Source: Stomoxys calcitrans (taxonomy: Eukaryota > Arthropoda > Insecta > Diptera > Muscidae). Taken from it: a stretch of DNA of 64,000 nucleotides. A program made the position numbers and the translations under genes. Shown here one piece after another: positions 1-11,695 of this stretch. Under the pieces are notes generated by a model. That model saw nothing but the letters and a program-made list of their open reading frames with translations. It made no database searches and was not told where the DNA came from. Location of the stretch: assembly GCF_963082655.1 (NCBI RefSeq), contig NC_081555.1:177180944-177244943 (forward strand). Reading direction: 5' to 3'. Each line of letters starts with the position of its first letter. Positions within the stretch are counted from its first letter, which is position 1.

Positions 1-1008
1 TTTTTATTTTATTGGCATAGCTGTCGCTTTTGTTTTATCGCCCTGGAGAGGGCTTCTCCGTTTTTAGATATTTTTCGTTCATAGCTTTTCTTATGTTTCA
101 AGGGGATGACTCTGCGGCAAAAGCCTATGGACTGGCCGAACATAAGTACGGCTATTTATCTATCTGTAAGAGAACATACAGGAACCTCAGACAAAACAGA
201 ACGGGACTGACTGACTGACAAACGGATGGATGGAATATTGGCGTTCTTGCTAGTTTTTTTTCTTCTTCATTTTACTTTAACAGTCGATCGACAAGTATGC
301 TAATTTTTTGTGTTTGTCTCGTCTTTTGTAGGTTTTTTCTCAATTTTTTTGTTTTCTTGTTTTTTTTTTTCGATTTTCATGGGGTATTTTTGTTATTTAT
401 ACAATTTTTTTGTTTTCTGTTTTTTCTCTCAACATATTGTGGTTTGTTTGTTGTTATGGCTAGAGCATATGGAGGAGGAGAAGTACTACTACAATGGATG
501 AGGAACCTGACCAAAATGTGAAATTGTGAAATATATGCGCAAGTAGTATTCAGACGAGGTGTATTCACCCATAATAGTCAACTATAGACTCTATGGAGTG
601 TGGATACATGCCTACCAATCAACATACAATTGTACATATGTATGTGTGCACATACGAGTATGTAAGTGAACAATATGTGCACATTAATGTTTATAAACAT
701 TTGTGCAACGCCTGGTACAGGGAGTTGATTGTTTGTATATAAACTTAAAATATTTCAGCAACTTTTAAACAGGGCTAAAAGTCGTGCAATGTTTACATTG
801 TCATAACAGTTCAGAAAAATAAAATCATGTTTTATTTTTTTTCTTAAATTTGGACTCTGATCTCATCGCTTCAACAATTAATAAAAACAACTTTTATGAA
901 AGGATTACACAAACCGGTCTTGTAAAACGTTGTTAGTAAGTAATAAAAGATAAATGGTTCATATGGTGTAAATTGGCAACAAAAATTGTACGTACATATG
1001 AATGCATA
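1..1008. other. Intergenic, no gene seen
   Basis: T-rich and A-rich noncoding sequence. The open frames at 297-521 are low-complexity Phe/Leu translations of poly-T and overlap one another on both strands, so they are not credible genes. No repeat family recognised elsewhere in the window was found here. Confidence 0.6.
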
Positions 1009-1440
1009 TCCAAAAAAAATAAGACGCATTAAGTTCGACCGGGCCGAACTTTGTATACCCATCACCTGAGATCTGCAGATATATGCATCATATACGAACC
1101 AATAGCAGCAACATAGAAATATGGTTGGATCTGAACGGTACGGACGTGGAGAGGTCTCACACAAACCATTGTACTAAATTCTTGCGAAATGGGGTATTAA
1201 ATGTGATTTTTTTTTTTGGGCCAAAACCTTAAATTGGGAGATCGGTATATATCGAAGGTATATCCAAATAAAGTGCGATTTGGGCCATGCTCGGAAGACA
1301 CGCCTAGAGTCAGACATACATTGGCCTAAGACCTTAAATGTAAAGATCGGTATGTATAGAACCTATATCCAAACATAACGTGAACTGGGCCATAGAGTAA
1401 TAGATATACCTTTTATGGCTTCAAGACCAAACTCAAAAAA
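1009..1440 (+). repeat. Palindrome-headed interspersed repeat, copy 1
   Basis: Begins near a near-palindrome TTCGACCGGGCCGAA followed by 'tatacccatcacc', the same head seen at 57770 and 63290. The body holds diverged units of the type 'agatcggtatatat ... atatccaaata', as in the longer copies. The right end is not clear. This is a dispersed repeat with no coding capacity seen. Its class is unknown. Confidence 0.65.
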
Positions 1441-3000
1441 TTGTTAAACCCAACACTAGTTAAATTGAACTAAATTTAGGAAATATTAAACTTCCTATGG
1501 CGCTAAATATATATATGCGCGATACGAGTTCAATGATTTTACAACAGCTAGGAAATTATTTTTACAGAGTATTAGTTCACTTTGAACTTCCCAGAGGTAA
1601 AACATGAACTAACGGCCATTGAAACTGAAAGGTAAAATTATTGAAAAAAATCGCTATTTCCGAACTCTTTGAACCATCCAGTTGAAAATTGGCGGACACA
1701 TCTTAATTACATAGCATATTTAGTTCCGCTTGAGTTACAGGGTAGCTGAAAGTGGATAGGTGAAGGGACAGCAGGATAAATAAGACTGGAAGCTATAAAT
1801 CAACAAGACGTATGCATCAGTTTGTGGTGCGATAGGCCTAAGAGAACATGGACCCAAGGAAAGGAACCTCAAATTATTTAAGGTTTTCCTATTATATATG
1901 ACTTATAAGTCATCTTAAAGGGTCTTAACATAACACAACAACATAGACTCTCATCCAAAAAATCCATCCATCCGTTTCGACTGGGCTGTGAAGATACGTC
2001 AATAAAGAACAGACTTTGTCGTTAGGAACCGGAAGCTCAATTTTGATTTTAGGTTCATAGTTTCTCGAACAAAAGTTCTTAGAATTCGTCGCAGATTACG
2101 ATTTTGACAACCGCTTAGAGTGGCTTTTATCGTCCATACAAAACAAGAATTAAAATTCTTTTATTTTTATTTTATTAAAAGGTATTTCCACTCTAGCATA
2201 AAAACGAAAGTTGAAAGAAACTCAACTTGGTTTCTCTAGCCTACATTTCTTTTAGTGGATTAATACCGTGCAAGTCAACGTTAACATGTTTTCTTGCTCC
2301 CATAAACCATATGTACACATACTGGTAATTAGTTTCCCTCACTTATTTAATAGTTGACCAAATCCGGCATTATTAAGCTTTTGTTTATAACCTTGACTTT
2401 TAATGGGTTTCTCAATTGAGGCTTTCCAAATTTGATAACTACAATGCCATGAACAGAAAACGAAAAAAACACCAATGGATGGATATTTCATTATAAGAAC
2501 AACAACAATGCAACTATTTAGACTAGACAGACCGAAAAACTACTCAGAGACATTCGTCACCTACATTCCCTCATACACAGATGATTTAAGAAGAAAAAAA
2601 ACACAAACTCGGGACATGGGACATTGTAGATATGTATGTCTCCCATCACATATGTTGGCGACAATGGCGATGTCGACGGCCGATGTACTCTCCTGTTCAT
2701 TTGCGTTGCGGTTTAACGAAATAAATGTTTGCGTTTACCCCCAAAGTACAACTTCCCTTTGTTCCCAAATATCTTTTGGTTAGACTTTCGACTACGATTG
2801 TTGCCTCAGACGCGTTCTCTTCATGTTTAAATTTTGTCTCCCATTTCTCATGCAAGTGAGTTTTGCATAAAGAAAAGGAATCGCTCATTAAAAGTTTGAG
2901 ATTACGTTGCTGCAAGTGTTGCCATGAAAAATATTTTCTATGATAGCAGCAAATAACTTTAGACAAGTTTTTAATTTTTATGTGTTTTATTTAAACAAAT
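1441..3000. other. Intergenic, no gene seen
   Basis: No recognisable gene, exon or named repeat. The 102-residue frame at 2475-2783 and the 89-residue frame at 2697-2966 on the other strand show no family resemblance and are treated as chance. Confidence 0.5.
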
Positions 3001-3001
3001 T

Positions 3002-3110
3002 GGTCGCCCCGGTAGCCGAGTTGGTTGCGGGTTCGTATTACCAGGACGGATCTCGTGGATTCGATTAATATCAGAGTCCTGGGCTGCCGCTGCTGTAGTA
3101 TCACAATGGA
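3002..3110 (+). repeat. tRNA-derived SINE-like fragment
   Basis: Contains TAGCCGAGTTGG, which fits the RNA polymerase III A box (TRGYNNARNNGG), and about 45 bases later GGATTCGATT, a damaged B box. It differs from the main SINE family in this window (see 34246-34563), so it is either another family or a chance match. Confidence 0.35.
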
Positions 3111-3444
3111 TTAAAATAGTCTATATGTTTTTTTTTATATGAGAAAATAAACCGTTTGCAAACGATTTGTGTGATCAGTTCATATTTTGAAAATGACAGC
3201 GAGACACTTTCATATACAGCGAGTAATTTCTCAAAGCTGTAGCAGCGATGAATTCGAGATGAAAATACTCCCAGGCACTGAATGGTGGTTATTTTTCAAA
3301 ATTCAAACTACTCAACAGCAACTTGTTCGTTTTACTCTATTTTTAGAGTCTCGCTCTTCAGTAGTCTTGAAATACAACATCATGTGGGTTCAGTGTTCAC
3401 GAGTTCAGCAAAAACCGTCACCAATAAATGGTTTTGTGCCGACC

Positions 3445-3700
3445 TTTGATGCATATGCCGATCTCCCGATTTAAGTTCTTAGACCCAGACCTTTAATACA
3501 TATGCCGATCTCCCGATTTAAGTTATTACACCCATAAAAGGTGAATTTTTTACCTATGAATTTGATACAATTGGTTGTGTTAGGCTCTTACAAAGCCTTC
3601 TTGAATATGGTGGAGATTGGACTTTATTTAGATATAGCTGCTATGGCTTCATAAATGATGCAATGTATATATCCGAGTTCGGCTCGCCTTTGTCTTGTTT
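3445..3700 (-). repeat. Palindrome-headed repeat, degraded copy in reverse orientation
   Basis: Shows 'gccgatctcccgatttaag' twice, then 'gatatagctgctatgg', and near 3695 a worn head ('gagttcggctcg'). This is the order expected of the repeat at 57748-58152 when inverted. Confidence 0.45.
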
Positions 3701-5580
3701 TTATAATATATTATTCCATCTCTTTTTCATGAAGGTTTGATATTCTGTTCTGCTTTCGGAATAGTCGCGAAAATCTTGAAATGTTCCGCGAGCGGAATTT
3801 GACAGTCGTATTTTGTTTTTATTTTGATACTAAAAGACGTTTTTTCATCTGCATTTATGATTCTTTTATTTTTTTTCGCAAATAAATAAAATAACAAAAA
3901 GAAAAAATGATGTCAAGCGTGGCCACTAAAATTTCTTTTTGCCATTTTGCTCATTATAAACAGAGTACCACTTTTTCGCCTATTTTCCTCCAGCGTTTCG
4001 CTGACTTTTTTTAAAATGGAGTTTGACAGCATTCCGCCTGAAAAACAGAGCAGAATACTCAGCTTAACAATGGAAACCCCAATCAGCCATTTTATCGATG
4101 ATCTATGGCAAAAAACCTCTAAAATGGCAACACTGATTGTCATATCGTCACCATTTAAAAACAAAACTTCTCTGGGCGCACGCTCTCTTTTCACACAGAC
4201 ATTCGTTTTTGATGATTTATGAGTAATGGGCCCAAGCATACTGTGGAAGTGTCTCTAGATTTGTCTACTAGCATGTATTGGGGAGTACGAATATTCTTTT
4301 AATTTCCTTGCCCCCGTCCCAAACATTGATTGTAGAGCAGCAATGAATTTTCTTATGGATGTTGTCGGCGGTGACTGATGATTGAAAGTGTGTGTATGTG
4401 TGGTTTTTTCATGTGTATGCGTGAGTGCATCAAGATTTTTTTTCTTAATTTTGATGTCAGCATCCGCTCGACACTTTTGAATAAATTTCCTCATAAGAGG
4501 GAGTTCAGATACAGCTAACAAATAAAAACTACGACAAATTTCTTACTTTCCTGTGTAGTTTTCTGAACAAAGGGGGAAAGGGGATTCAATTCCGCCAAGC
4601 CGGCTGCGGAAAGGAACCAAACAATTTATATTCATTATTTCAATATTTACAAAATTTCAAATTAATTTTATTTGCTTTATTTTTCTACGGAGTGTTGGGC
4701 ATCAGAGGAAGGGCAACGAAGACAGGGGTGATCGGAGGGGGCAATAAAGGGATGTTTGTGATACTCAAGAGCCAACGACACCAATAACAAATCTCTGCAA
4801 TTTTGTCTTGAAAATACACAAATTACTCAGAAGAACAAGAAGCACTTACATTTGGCCATATGGTGGCGGGGTGAGGGTGATGCCGGCAATGCAGTGTGCC
4901 GGTTGTGAGCATGAACAAACACAGAATTTAAACGCAGAAAAAGAGACATATCCATACCCCAGGCATTTATTTTTGGATGATTGAAAAATTCAAGCGATCT
5001 TTGTTTTCTCGCCTCTAAGAGGTGGGCAATGCTGGTCTTGCCGGCTCTTCATAGTGATGGTGGTGGCGATGGAGGCCGCTTTGCCTGGAATGTTATTTGG
5101 CCTCTCACTCGAATCGAACACTTAATTTTAGCGCATTTACTCTGTGGCACTTGCTGTTTAGCACTTCACTTAAGAGTTCAAAAAGTAATTTTTATATGGC
5201 TAAAGCTCTGTATACTTTTCTTTTTGTTAATTTCCTTTAATATTCCCAAATTGGTACATTAAGCAAAAATAACAAGCACTCGTTTTATGAGCTTGCTTAC
5301 CACCACCACCACCAATGTATGAGTAATGATTTCTTGCAATGAATTTCATGTTCTTAATTTGTGTTTTTCTTTCGTTTTATTCGGCAAATATTAATGGGAT
5401 TAGCCTAAAAAATGCCGCACATTAAGAGTAAAACAATGTTTGTGCAGTGGCCTAGTTAGTAAGCTAAAAATTAAAAAAAAATTATGAGTAGATAATAAAT
5501 TGAAATGAAAAATTTAAAAAAAAAATTATAAATTAAAAAAAAAACATTTTAAAAAAATCTATAACCTCAATATATTATAA
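3701..5580. other. Intergenic, no confident gene
   Basis: Two overlapping opposite-strand frames of about 100 residues (3913-4239 and 3947-4222) are present but resemble no known family. Because they mirror each other, at most one could be real. Short A/T-rich runs and a 'caccaccaccacc' run at 5302 are the only other structure. Confidence 0.45.
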
Positions 5581-5582
5581 AT

Positions 5583-7075
5583 TATACCCTGTACCACAGT
5601 TGTGGTATAACTTATAACTTAGTGAATTAGTTTGTATCACCCAAAAGGAAGAGAGATCGACTCAGAATAACTTTCTGATTCGATTTAGCTATGTCCGTCT
5701 GTCTGTCTTTCCGTCTGTCCATGTTCATTTGTGTACAAATTACAAGGCGCAGTTTTCCTCCGATCGTCTTCAAATTTGGTATGGGCGTGTTTTCCGGCCT
5801 AGAGACGAAGTCTATTGAAGTTGGAAAAAACGGTTCAGATTTGGATATAGTTCCCATATATATGTTTGTCCGATTTGCAGTGATACTGCAATGAAATGAC
5901 AATTTGTTAAACGATTTTCTCGAAATTTAGCAGGTAGGATTTTCTTATGACTCCCGATATTACAGGTGAATATCATAGAAATCGGTTAAGATTTAGATAT
6001 AGCTGCCATATATATGTTCGTCCGAATCGCAGTAATAATGCAATAAATTTGTCATTTGTTACCCGATTCTCTCGAAGTTTGGCAGGAAGGATTTTCTAAT
6101 GACTCGCGATATTACTGATGAATTTCATGGTAATCGGTTCAGATTTAGATATAGTTTTCATATATATAGCGCCCGATTTTCACTCCTAGAGCCACTGCAA
6201 GCGCATTTATTGACCAATCTTCCCAAAACTTTGTACAACGCTTTCCTCGACGACTTTCACAATGTCTATAAAGTTTACTCGAAATCGGTTCAGATTTAGA
6301 CATAGCTCTCATATATATATTCTCGTCCGATTTGCAGTAATATTGCAATCAATTGGTCATTTGTTAACCGATTTTCTCGAAATATGGCAGGGAGGATTTT
6401 CTCTTCCTTCTCGACATTACAGATGAATTTTATAGAAATCGGTTCAGATTTAGATATAGCCGTCATATATATATATCGCCCGATTTTACCTTCTAAAGCC
6501 ACAGCAAGCGCAATTATTGACCCATCTTGCCAAAAATTTTGCAAAACGCTTTCCAAGACGATGCCACAGTATCTGAGAAGTTTGCTCGAAATAGGTTCAG
6601 ATTTAAGTATAGCTCCCATATATATGTTCGTCCGATTTTGAGAAAGATTGCAAGCAAGTGCTCATTTTTTAACCGATTCTCTCGAAATTTTGCAGGAAGG
6701 ATTTTCTTATAACTCTCGATATTAGTGGTGAATTACATAGAAATCATCCCAGATTTAGATATAGCTGTCATATATGTATATAGCCAGATTTTCACCCCAA
6801 GAGCCATTGCAAGCGCATTGTTTGACCAACTATGCCAAAAATTGTGCACGACGCTTTCTTCGACGACTTTGCTCTAAATCGGTTCAGAATTAGATATAGC
6901 TCCCATATATATGTTCGTCAGATTTTAGGTATTTTGCAATAATGTTGTCATTTGTCAACAGTAGTTATTTCAGTTTGAATATATTTGCTCGCCGAGGTCC
7001 ATCAAAATTGGTTCAGAATTGGATATAGCTCCCACATTGTACAGTCGGCTTGACTTTTGCCCTTCCTTACTGGTT
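5583..7075 (+). repeat. Interspersed element with about 150-bp tandem units
   Basis: Begins 'ataccctgtaccacag'. A unit containing 'tagatatagctcccatatatatg' recurs at about 5848, 5996, 6149, 6296, 6453, 6603, 6755 and 6893, so the period is about 150 bp. Units alternate between a 'ttcgtccgatttgcagt' type and a 'cgcccgattttcac' type, giving a dimer of about 305 bp. The last unit stops near 7075. The short open frames inside are translations of this repeat. It shares the 'gatatagct ... catata' motif with the palindrome-headed family but has a different head. Confidence 0.7.
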
Positions 7076-7299
7076 TTAATTAAAAAAATTCTTTTACAAT
7101 AACAAAGCAACAAATAAAATCTATAAATTCTTCCCAAGCACCTTAAGCCATAAATAAATTATACATACATATATAGATAAAGAAATTGCAATTTGCACAT
7201 AGACTGGTTGGTGACGCTTGTGAATATAGATAAATGAGAGTTATCTTAGAACATGTCGCAAGCAGAATTCTACGCTCAATGATATGCCGTTTGCATTTT

Positions 7300-7773
7300 C
7301 GAAAAATGTATTATTTCCTTTCCCGTGAAGGAAACTATGGGGTAAGGCTTCCAATATATGTATCTTTCTTTCTATTATTTCTGTTCTTTTCGCTGTAAAT
7401 ATGATTATTTTACTTTTTTCAGAAGAGCTGCTTGCTTAGAAAAAAATTTAATTATTACCAACGCCTATAAGCTTGATATTTCCTGTAAAATTTTGAGAGC
7501 ACACAAATCCTGCACCTACTTTCGCAATTGCAAGACAGTCTCACAATAGGTGCTCAACCGCCTATGACTCCTCATCCCCACAAATCAAGCTTAAATCCAC
7601 CATGTGACCAGCGCAAGGTCAAAGTGCTAACATTGCAATGGCTTTTCAGGAAATTCAGTAGAAAGAGCGGCAGATCCATCACATCTGGCAGAGGTCCCCT
7701 GAACACACTACAAATTACTTAGTGTTTTGGCAGCATATTATATCCACTCTGAGCGGCCACTTACCATGATGAC
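7300..7773 (-). pseudogene. Non-LTR retrotransposon RT relic, downstream half
   Basis: Read on the - strand from 7773, the sequence encodes VVIMVSG and then degenerates with several stops. It directly continues the reverse-transcriptase frame that stops at 13130, where a D-Y-D-D-D motif is cut by the Transib insertion. It resembles the copy at 27262-27480 in containing 'acaataggtgc.caaccg' and 'acattgcaat.gctt'. It is an inactive LINE relic of I/R1/jockey type; the clade cannot be fixed by eye. Confidence 0.6.
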
Positions 7774-7777
7774 AACG
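7774..7777. repeat. Target-site duplication AACG, left copy
   Basis: AACG directly precedes the left Transib tip and is repeated at 13127-13130. Removing one copy restores the reading frame of the interrupted LINE RT, which supports a 4-bp duplication. Transib elements usually make 5-bp duplications. Confidence 0.7.
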
Positions 7778-9208
7778 CACAGTGGGCCAAATGGCAAAAA
7801 AATTGGAAATAAGTCTACAACTTTTTATCTGTTGATTTTAGCCATACAAAATGTTCTAGACATTTGTAGAGGAGGACATAGGCTTTCAGAAAAGTGCTGT
7901 TGTTGGTCCATATCTTTAATACAGGGTGAGCTACAGGGTGTGAAAGTTGACCACTTTTGACTTCTCCAAGCTTCTGGGGGCCATAACTTTTGATCTACTC
8001 AACCGATTTACATGATTTAGGACTCTAGAGAAAGAGCTTGACAAGATCTAAAAAACTTATGCATAAAGTACCATGCCATCGTGTACTGTTAAGGAGTTAT
8101 GAATTGTTTAATTTTAAAATATGAAAATTTGGCCTTGGTTTTTTTCAGTGTTTTTTTAATAACTCCGTCAATTTTAAAGCTATAAACTTCATACTTCACA
8201 CAAATTATGCCAGCATATGTGTGCATAAAATACAAAAGGAATCACGTGAATATCTTTAGGGGTTTAAAAATGGCATCGTTTTCAATATGAAAAATATTTT
8301 TTTTGTCAAAAAATTGCAAAATTTTTCAAAAAAGATACTCCCATTTCCTTTAAGTTTTCGCAAACTTTGGCCATCAAAGCATTATCATTTCTTTCCATTT
8401 TCACAAAGTCGAGGTATTAAGAAAAGTTTTAAGTGCTAATTTGGCTAATTTCGATATCAAACAACACCGTTATCTTAAGACCAAAATGGCCAATTTTTTT
8501 ACTAAACTTCAAAAGTTTCTCACTGGAAAAAAAGTTCCACGGGGATTTTTTCGCTTTTTTTGAACTTAAATGAAAGCTTAAAATGTTCCCAACATTTTAA
8601 GGTATGTCTCGCCATATCCTAGCCATAAATGAGATCGTAGCGATCAAAATACTGAAAAAAGTCAATTTTCAAGTAGTGCTATATTCATTGCTAAAAAACA
8701 AGTATTACGTCACATTTTATTGCAAAGATGTTAAATAAACTTTTATTTGGTAACACTTCTTCTACAAAACACAAAAAGAATCATGGAAATATCTCTATTC
8801 TATTCCATTTTATGGAACCGGCAATAAAAAAGTCAATTTTTCAAAAAAGTCGAATTTCCCAAATTTTGTTTTTGTTGTCCTAATTGCACATGACACACTA
8901 TAGCCATATTTACGCAACATACCTTATCGTAAAGGAAATTTTCATACCTTTCCAACGATGTATAAAACATTTCTCAACTCGGATTCTATCTACTCTAAAA
9001 TTCATTTACACTTCATTAAACTCTATATAAAAATGTCTATTTGTGAAATGGAACCTTATATGGGGCCTACACTAAAACATTGATAGATTTGCCCAGGGTT
9101 TACAATACAAATGTGTTAGAATAAAAAAAGGTCTCCTGCCAAAGTTTAAAAAAATTGGAATAAAAATATGTGTTTTAGAGCGAAAACACTTCGCATCGGC
9201 GTGCGTTT
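7778..9208 (+). repeat. Transib left inverted arm (1431 bp)
   Basis: Matches 13126-11696 in reverse complement with no length difference, so position x pairs with 20904-x. By eye I found mismatches at 8258, 8260 and 8373 and no indel. The arm has no coding capacity. A-rich sequence begins 12 bases after the CACAGTG heptamer, but a nonamer like that of V(D)J signals is not convincing. Confidence 0.92.
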
Positions 9209-9256
9209 ATATGTATATTAGCTACTCCCAAAATAAAAAAGCATTTTAGTTTTGTA

Positions 9257-11299
9257 TTATTTGATTTTATTCTCTACCAAATAATCTAAGGTATCAAAAT
9301 TTAAAAGCTCTTTAATTTGAATGGCATCGGGATCGTCCTTATCTATATCGTCACATATTTTTGGTAGCCATTTAGTTCTGATGCTGTATAGTACCGGATC
9401 AGACGATAACAATAAATATTGAAGTAAATCATAATTTTGGTTAAATTTGGTGCTCTTTCGGGTATTGAAAAGCCGGAACTGTTTAACATCTCTATTACGG
9501 GATTCCTGAGCTTCTTCTGTAAGTTCTCCTAACGGAAGTATGTTGTATTCCACAATTTCCTTGCCATGATGTAAGACTTTATGTACTGTCGGTGTTAAAG
9601 CTTTCCACGAATATAAATCAGATAAAATGTTTTTTGTGTCATTACTATAAGCTTCAAATTTGGTTGAATTTATCATCTTTTTGCTATTGATTACAGCCAA
9701 AATCACTTTGAATCGTCTTAGCAAGTGTTCATCAAGACCGGTTATTTTAGATGTCGATACGGGGTCCTCAAAAAACCGCCTTGCCGAGTTGCCATCATTT
9801 GTGCTTCCGTATCCGTAAAGAGGTTTATCTATTATAAGTCCCTTTTGTTTAAACTCCAACTGGATTCGATTCTTCTCTTCCTGCCTCATTTTGTGAAGAT
9901 CTTGGTTGTTTCTAGCAGAGACATCGCGGTTTCCAGGGCTAGTCCGATATTTAAGGTCATACGATAAATGCAAACAATACTCCATGAATCGAATTCTACA
10001 GTGCAGGGGCGAAATACCGAAATTGAGCGCATTTTCGTTTACTAAATTTTCATCAGACTTGTCCTCGAATTGCCCATTCTTCTTGCCACAAATATTGCAT
10101 CTCCAATTGGACATAACGCCAGTTAATGCGTTTGCCACCTTTCCATCGATCATAGTGAGTTGTAGTTGAAACGAAACTTTTATATTTCTTCCCAATTGGT
10201 TTATAACAATCATGGGTAATGCAGCAATTTCTTCCTTTATTTCGTTCACCAAAGATCGTGTTGTGTTCCGGTCTTCCTTTGTATACTCAAACCGAATTGG
10301 GCGACATAAATATTTTGACCCAGGTGTTCTATTTATCCATATATCTTGAAATGCATTTTCTTTCGATGATGAAGATTGGTCCTTGTACAATCTCATTCTC
10401 AATGGTACTAATGATGCCATGAAAATTGATGCGAAGTTGGTATCTATTTCTGTTTGTTGCTTATATTCGGAAAATCCAGATGATCCATCACAACCCCATT
10501 TGCTGATCAAAACCACTTCGGAATTATTACATGTGTTCAACTGTTCTTCAGTAAAATTAGAAATAATTCTAACAGCTGTATTTTCAACAAGATCAGCAAG
10601 TTTCACTCTTGCTTTTAATTCGTCCACGTATATATTTGATGGCACCATTTTCGTCCTGGTGTTGTACAATTTATGTTTTGAGGGTAAACAACCCCATCCT
10701 TTTTCACGAAGAGCCTTCCTCATTGTTGAGTATTTGTTTCTTGAGAGGCCTAGGTTCAAAATCAGGGCCAGTGCATCTTCCTCCGTGAATTCTGTAGTCG
10801 ATTTTGGAGTTGGAATACTTTCTACCATTCTCTTTACCCTTTTCGGAGATGCTAATGGTAAAACATCGACAATTCGTCCAACATTTTTTGGTTGTGTTTT
10901 TAACAATGCTGTTTTGAACGTATCTTTTATTAAATTTGGCGGATGTGCCGCCAATAGTTCCTCTTGTTTTTTCTTTTTGGTTTTCTCCGTAACTTCGTCG
11001 TATGCTTTGCTAGGCCGGCCGGGAATCAGCGGTTTAATTTCAATAAGTAGATCCGATTTCAGCCACTTCTCATACATTTTGAAAAACTTGATTTTTGCGA
11101 ATGAACATTCTGGCAACCTTCTCTCAAATGATTTGTAGAATTTTTCAAGTTTGTCTAAAGCGTCTTTATTTAGCCTTATTTCATATATGTGGTCCAAAGT
11201 GTAAACAAGTTCCTTAAATGACTCCGTGTATGATTTGGAATCATTTTTGATGTCCCATACAATTTTCGAAAGAGTGGAATACTTCAGTATGACTTCCAT
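9257..11299 (-). CDS. Transib transposase (RAG1-core homologue)
   Basis: 680 residues, uninterrupted, cutting and pasting the element by DDE/RNase H-fold chemistry. Residues 94-98 (GRPSK) followed by a lysine-rich stretch match the nonamer-binding region of RAG1. D271 lies in KWGCDGSSGFSEYKQ, D385 in MIDGKVANALTG, and E599 in EEAQESRNRD. These align with RAG1 D600, D708 and E962. C401/C404 (CNIC) and H573/H578 (TVHKVLHHG) match the RAG1 zinc ligands C727, C730, H937 and H942. Other family signatures are SIFMASLVPL, YLCRPIRF, GISPLHCRIRFMEY and GSTNDGNSARRFFEDP. Length is normal for the family. The first ATG, at 11299, was chosen because the whole expected domain set follows it. No RING domain or RAG2-like partner is seen. 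Nothing in the frame suggests inactivation. Confidence 0.95.
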   Translation of the reverse strand: MEVILKYSTLSKIVWDIKNDSKSYTESFKELVYTLDHIYEIRLNKDALDKLEKFYKSFERRLPECSFAKIKFFKMYEKWLKSDLLIEIKPLIPGRPSKAYDEVTEKTKKKKQEELLAAHPPNLIKDTFKTALLKTQPKNVGRIVDVLPLASPKRVKRMVESIPTPKSTTEFTEEDALALILNLGLSRNKYSTMRKALREKGWGCLPSKHKLYNTRTKMVPSNIYVDELKARVKLADLVENTAVRIISNFTEEQLNTCNNSEVVLISKWGCDGSSGFSEYKQQTEIDTNFASIFMASLVPLRMRLYKDQSSSSKENAFQDIWINRTPGSKYLCRPIRFEYTKEDRNTTRSLVNEIKEEIAALPMIVINQLGRNIKVSFQLQLTMIDGKVANALTGVMSNWRCNICGKKNGQFEDKSDENLVNENALNFGISPLHCRIRFMEYCLHLSYDLKYRTSPGNRDVSARNNQDLHKMRQEEKNRIQLEFKQKGLIIDKPLYGYGSTNDGNSARRFFEDPVSTSKITGLDEHLLRRFKVILAVINSKKMINSTKFEAYSNDTKNILSDLYSWKALTPTVHKVLHHGKEIVEYNILPLGELTEEAQESRNRDVKQFRLFNTRKSTKFNQNYDLLQYLLLSSDPVLYSIRTKWLPKICDDIDKDDPDAIQIKELLNFDTLDYLVENKIK

Positions 11300-11695
11300 A
11301 ACTTATAAATGTCCTTTACGCCTCTACAAAATATAATGAAGAAAATTTGGATTTTGTTCAAATATTTATGCAATATATTCACAATTAATGACCCATTTCA
11401 GGTATCAGACGCAATCGTAAAAAGGGGTCCAAAGTGCCTCTTTTTACTTACTCTTCTATAATTATTTACCTGGACTCGAATTTGGTTAAAAAAAATGACA
11501 ATGAATTTTTTATGGGTAGGTTTTTTCACATTCATTGATACGGTGGATTTCCTGGGAATTCGACATAGCGAAACAGGTAACATTTGTCTGCATCAAATCT
11601 TAACACAAATATATATATATATGCAGGTATATTTCTAGGTTACTTTTTATTCAAAAATCATCAGCTTACATTAAAAATAGATGTAGGTACTATAC
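11300..11695. other. Transib internal noncoding segment upstream of transposase
   Basis: Lies between the transposase start and the right arm and should hold the promoter and 5' leader. A short 'atatatatatatatg' tract occurs near 11610. No convincing intron or second coding exon was found. The 61-residue - strand frame at 11398-11583 has no family resemblance. Confidence 0.5.

Noticed and set aside
297..521. Phe/Leu-rich frame resembling a membrane protein
   Set aside because: It is a translation of poly-T sequence.
3913..4239. Overlapping frames of about 100 residues on both strands
   Set aside because: No motifs, signal peptide, splice sites or family resemblance; mirrored open frames in compositionally odd DNA are common by chance.
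7785..7805. A full 12-spacer recombination signal (heptamer plus nonamer) at the Transib tip
   Set aside because: The heptamer is exact, but the putative nonamer is mainly an A-run and matches only about half the nonamer positions.
10383..11138. 251-residue + strand open frame
   Set aside because: Lies antisense inside the Transib transposase and has no family resemblance; it is a shadow of the real gene.
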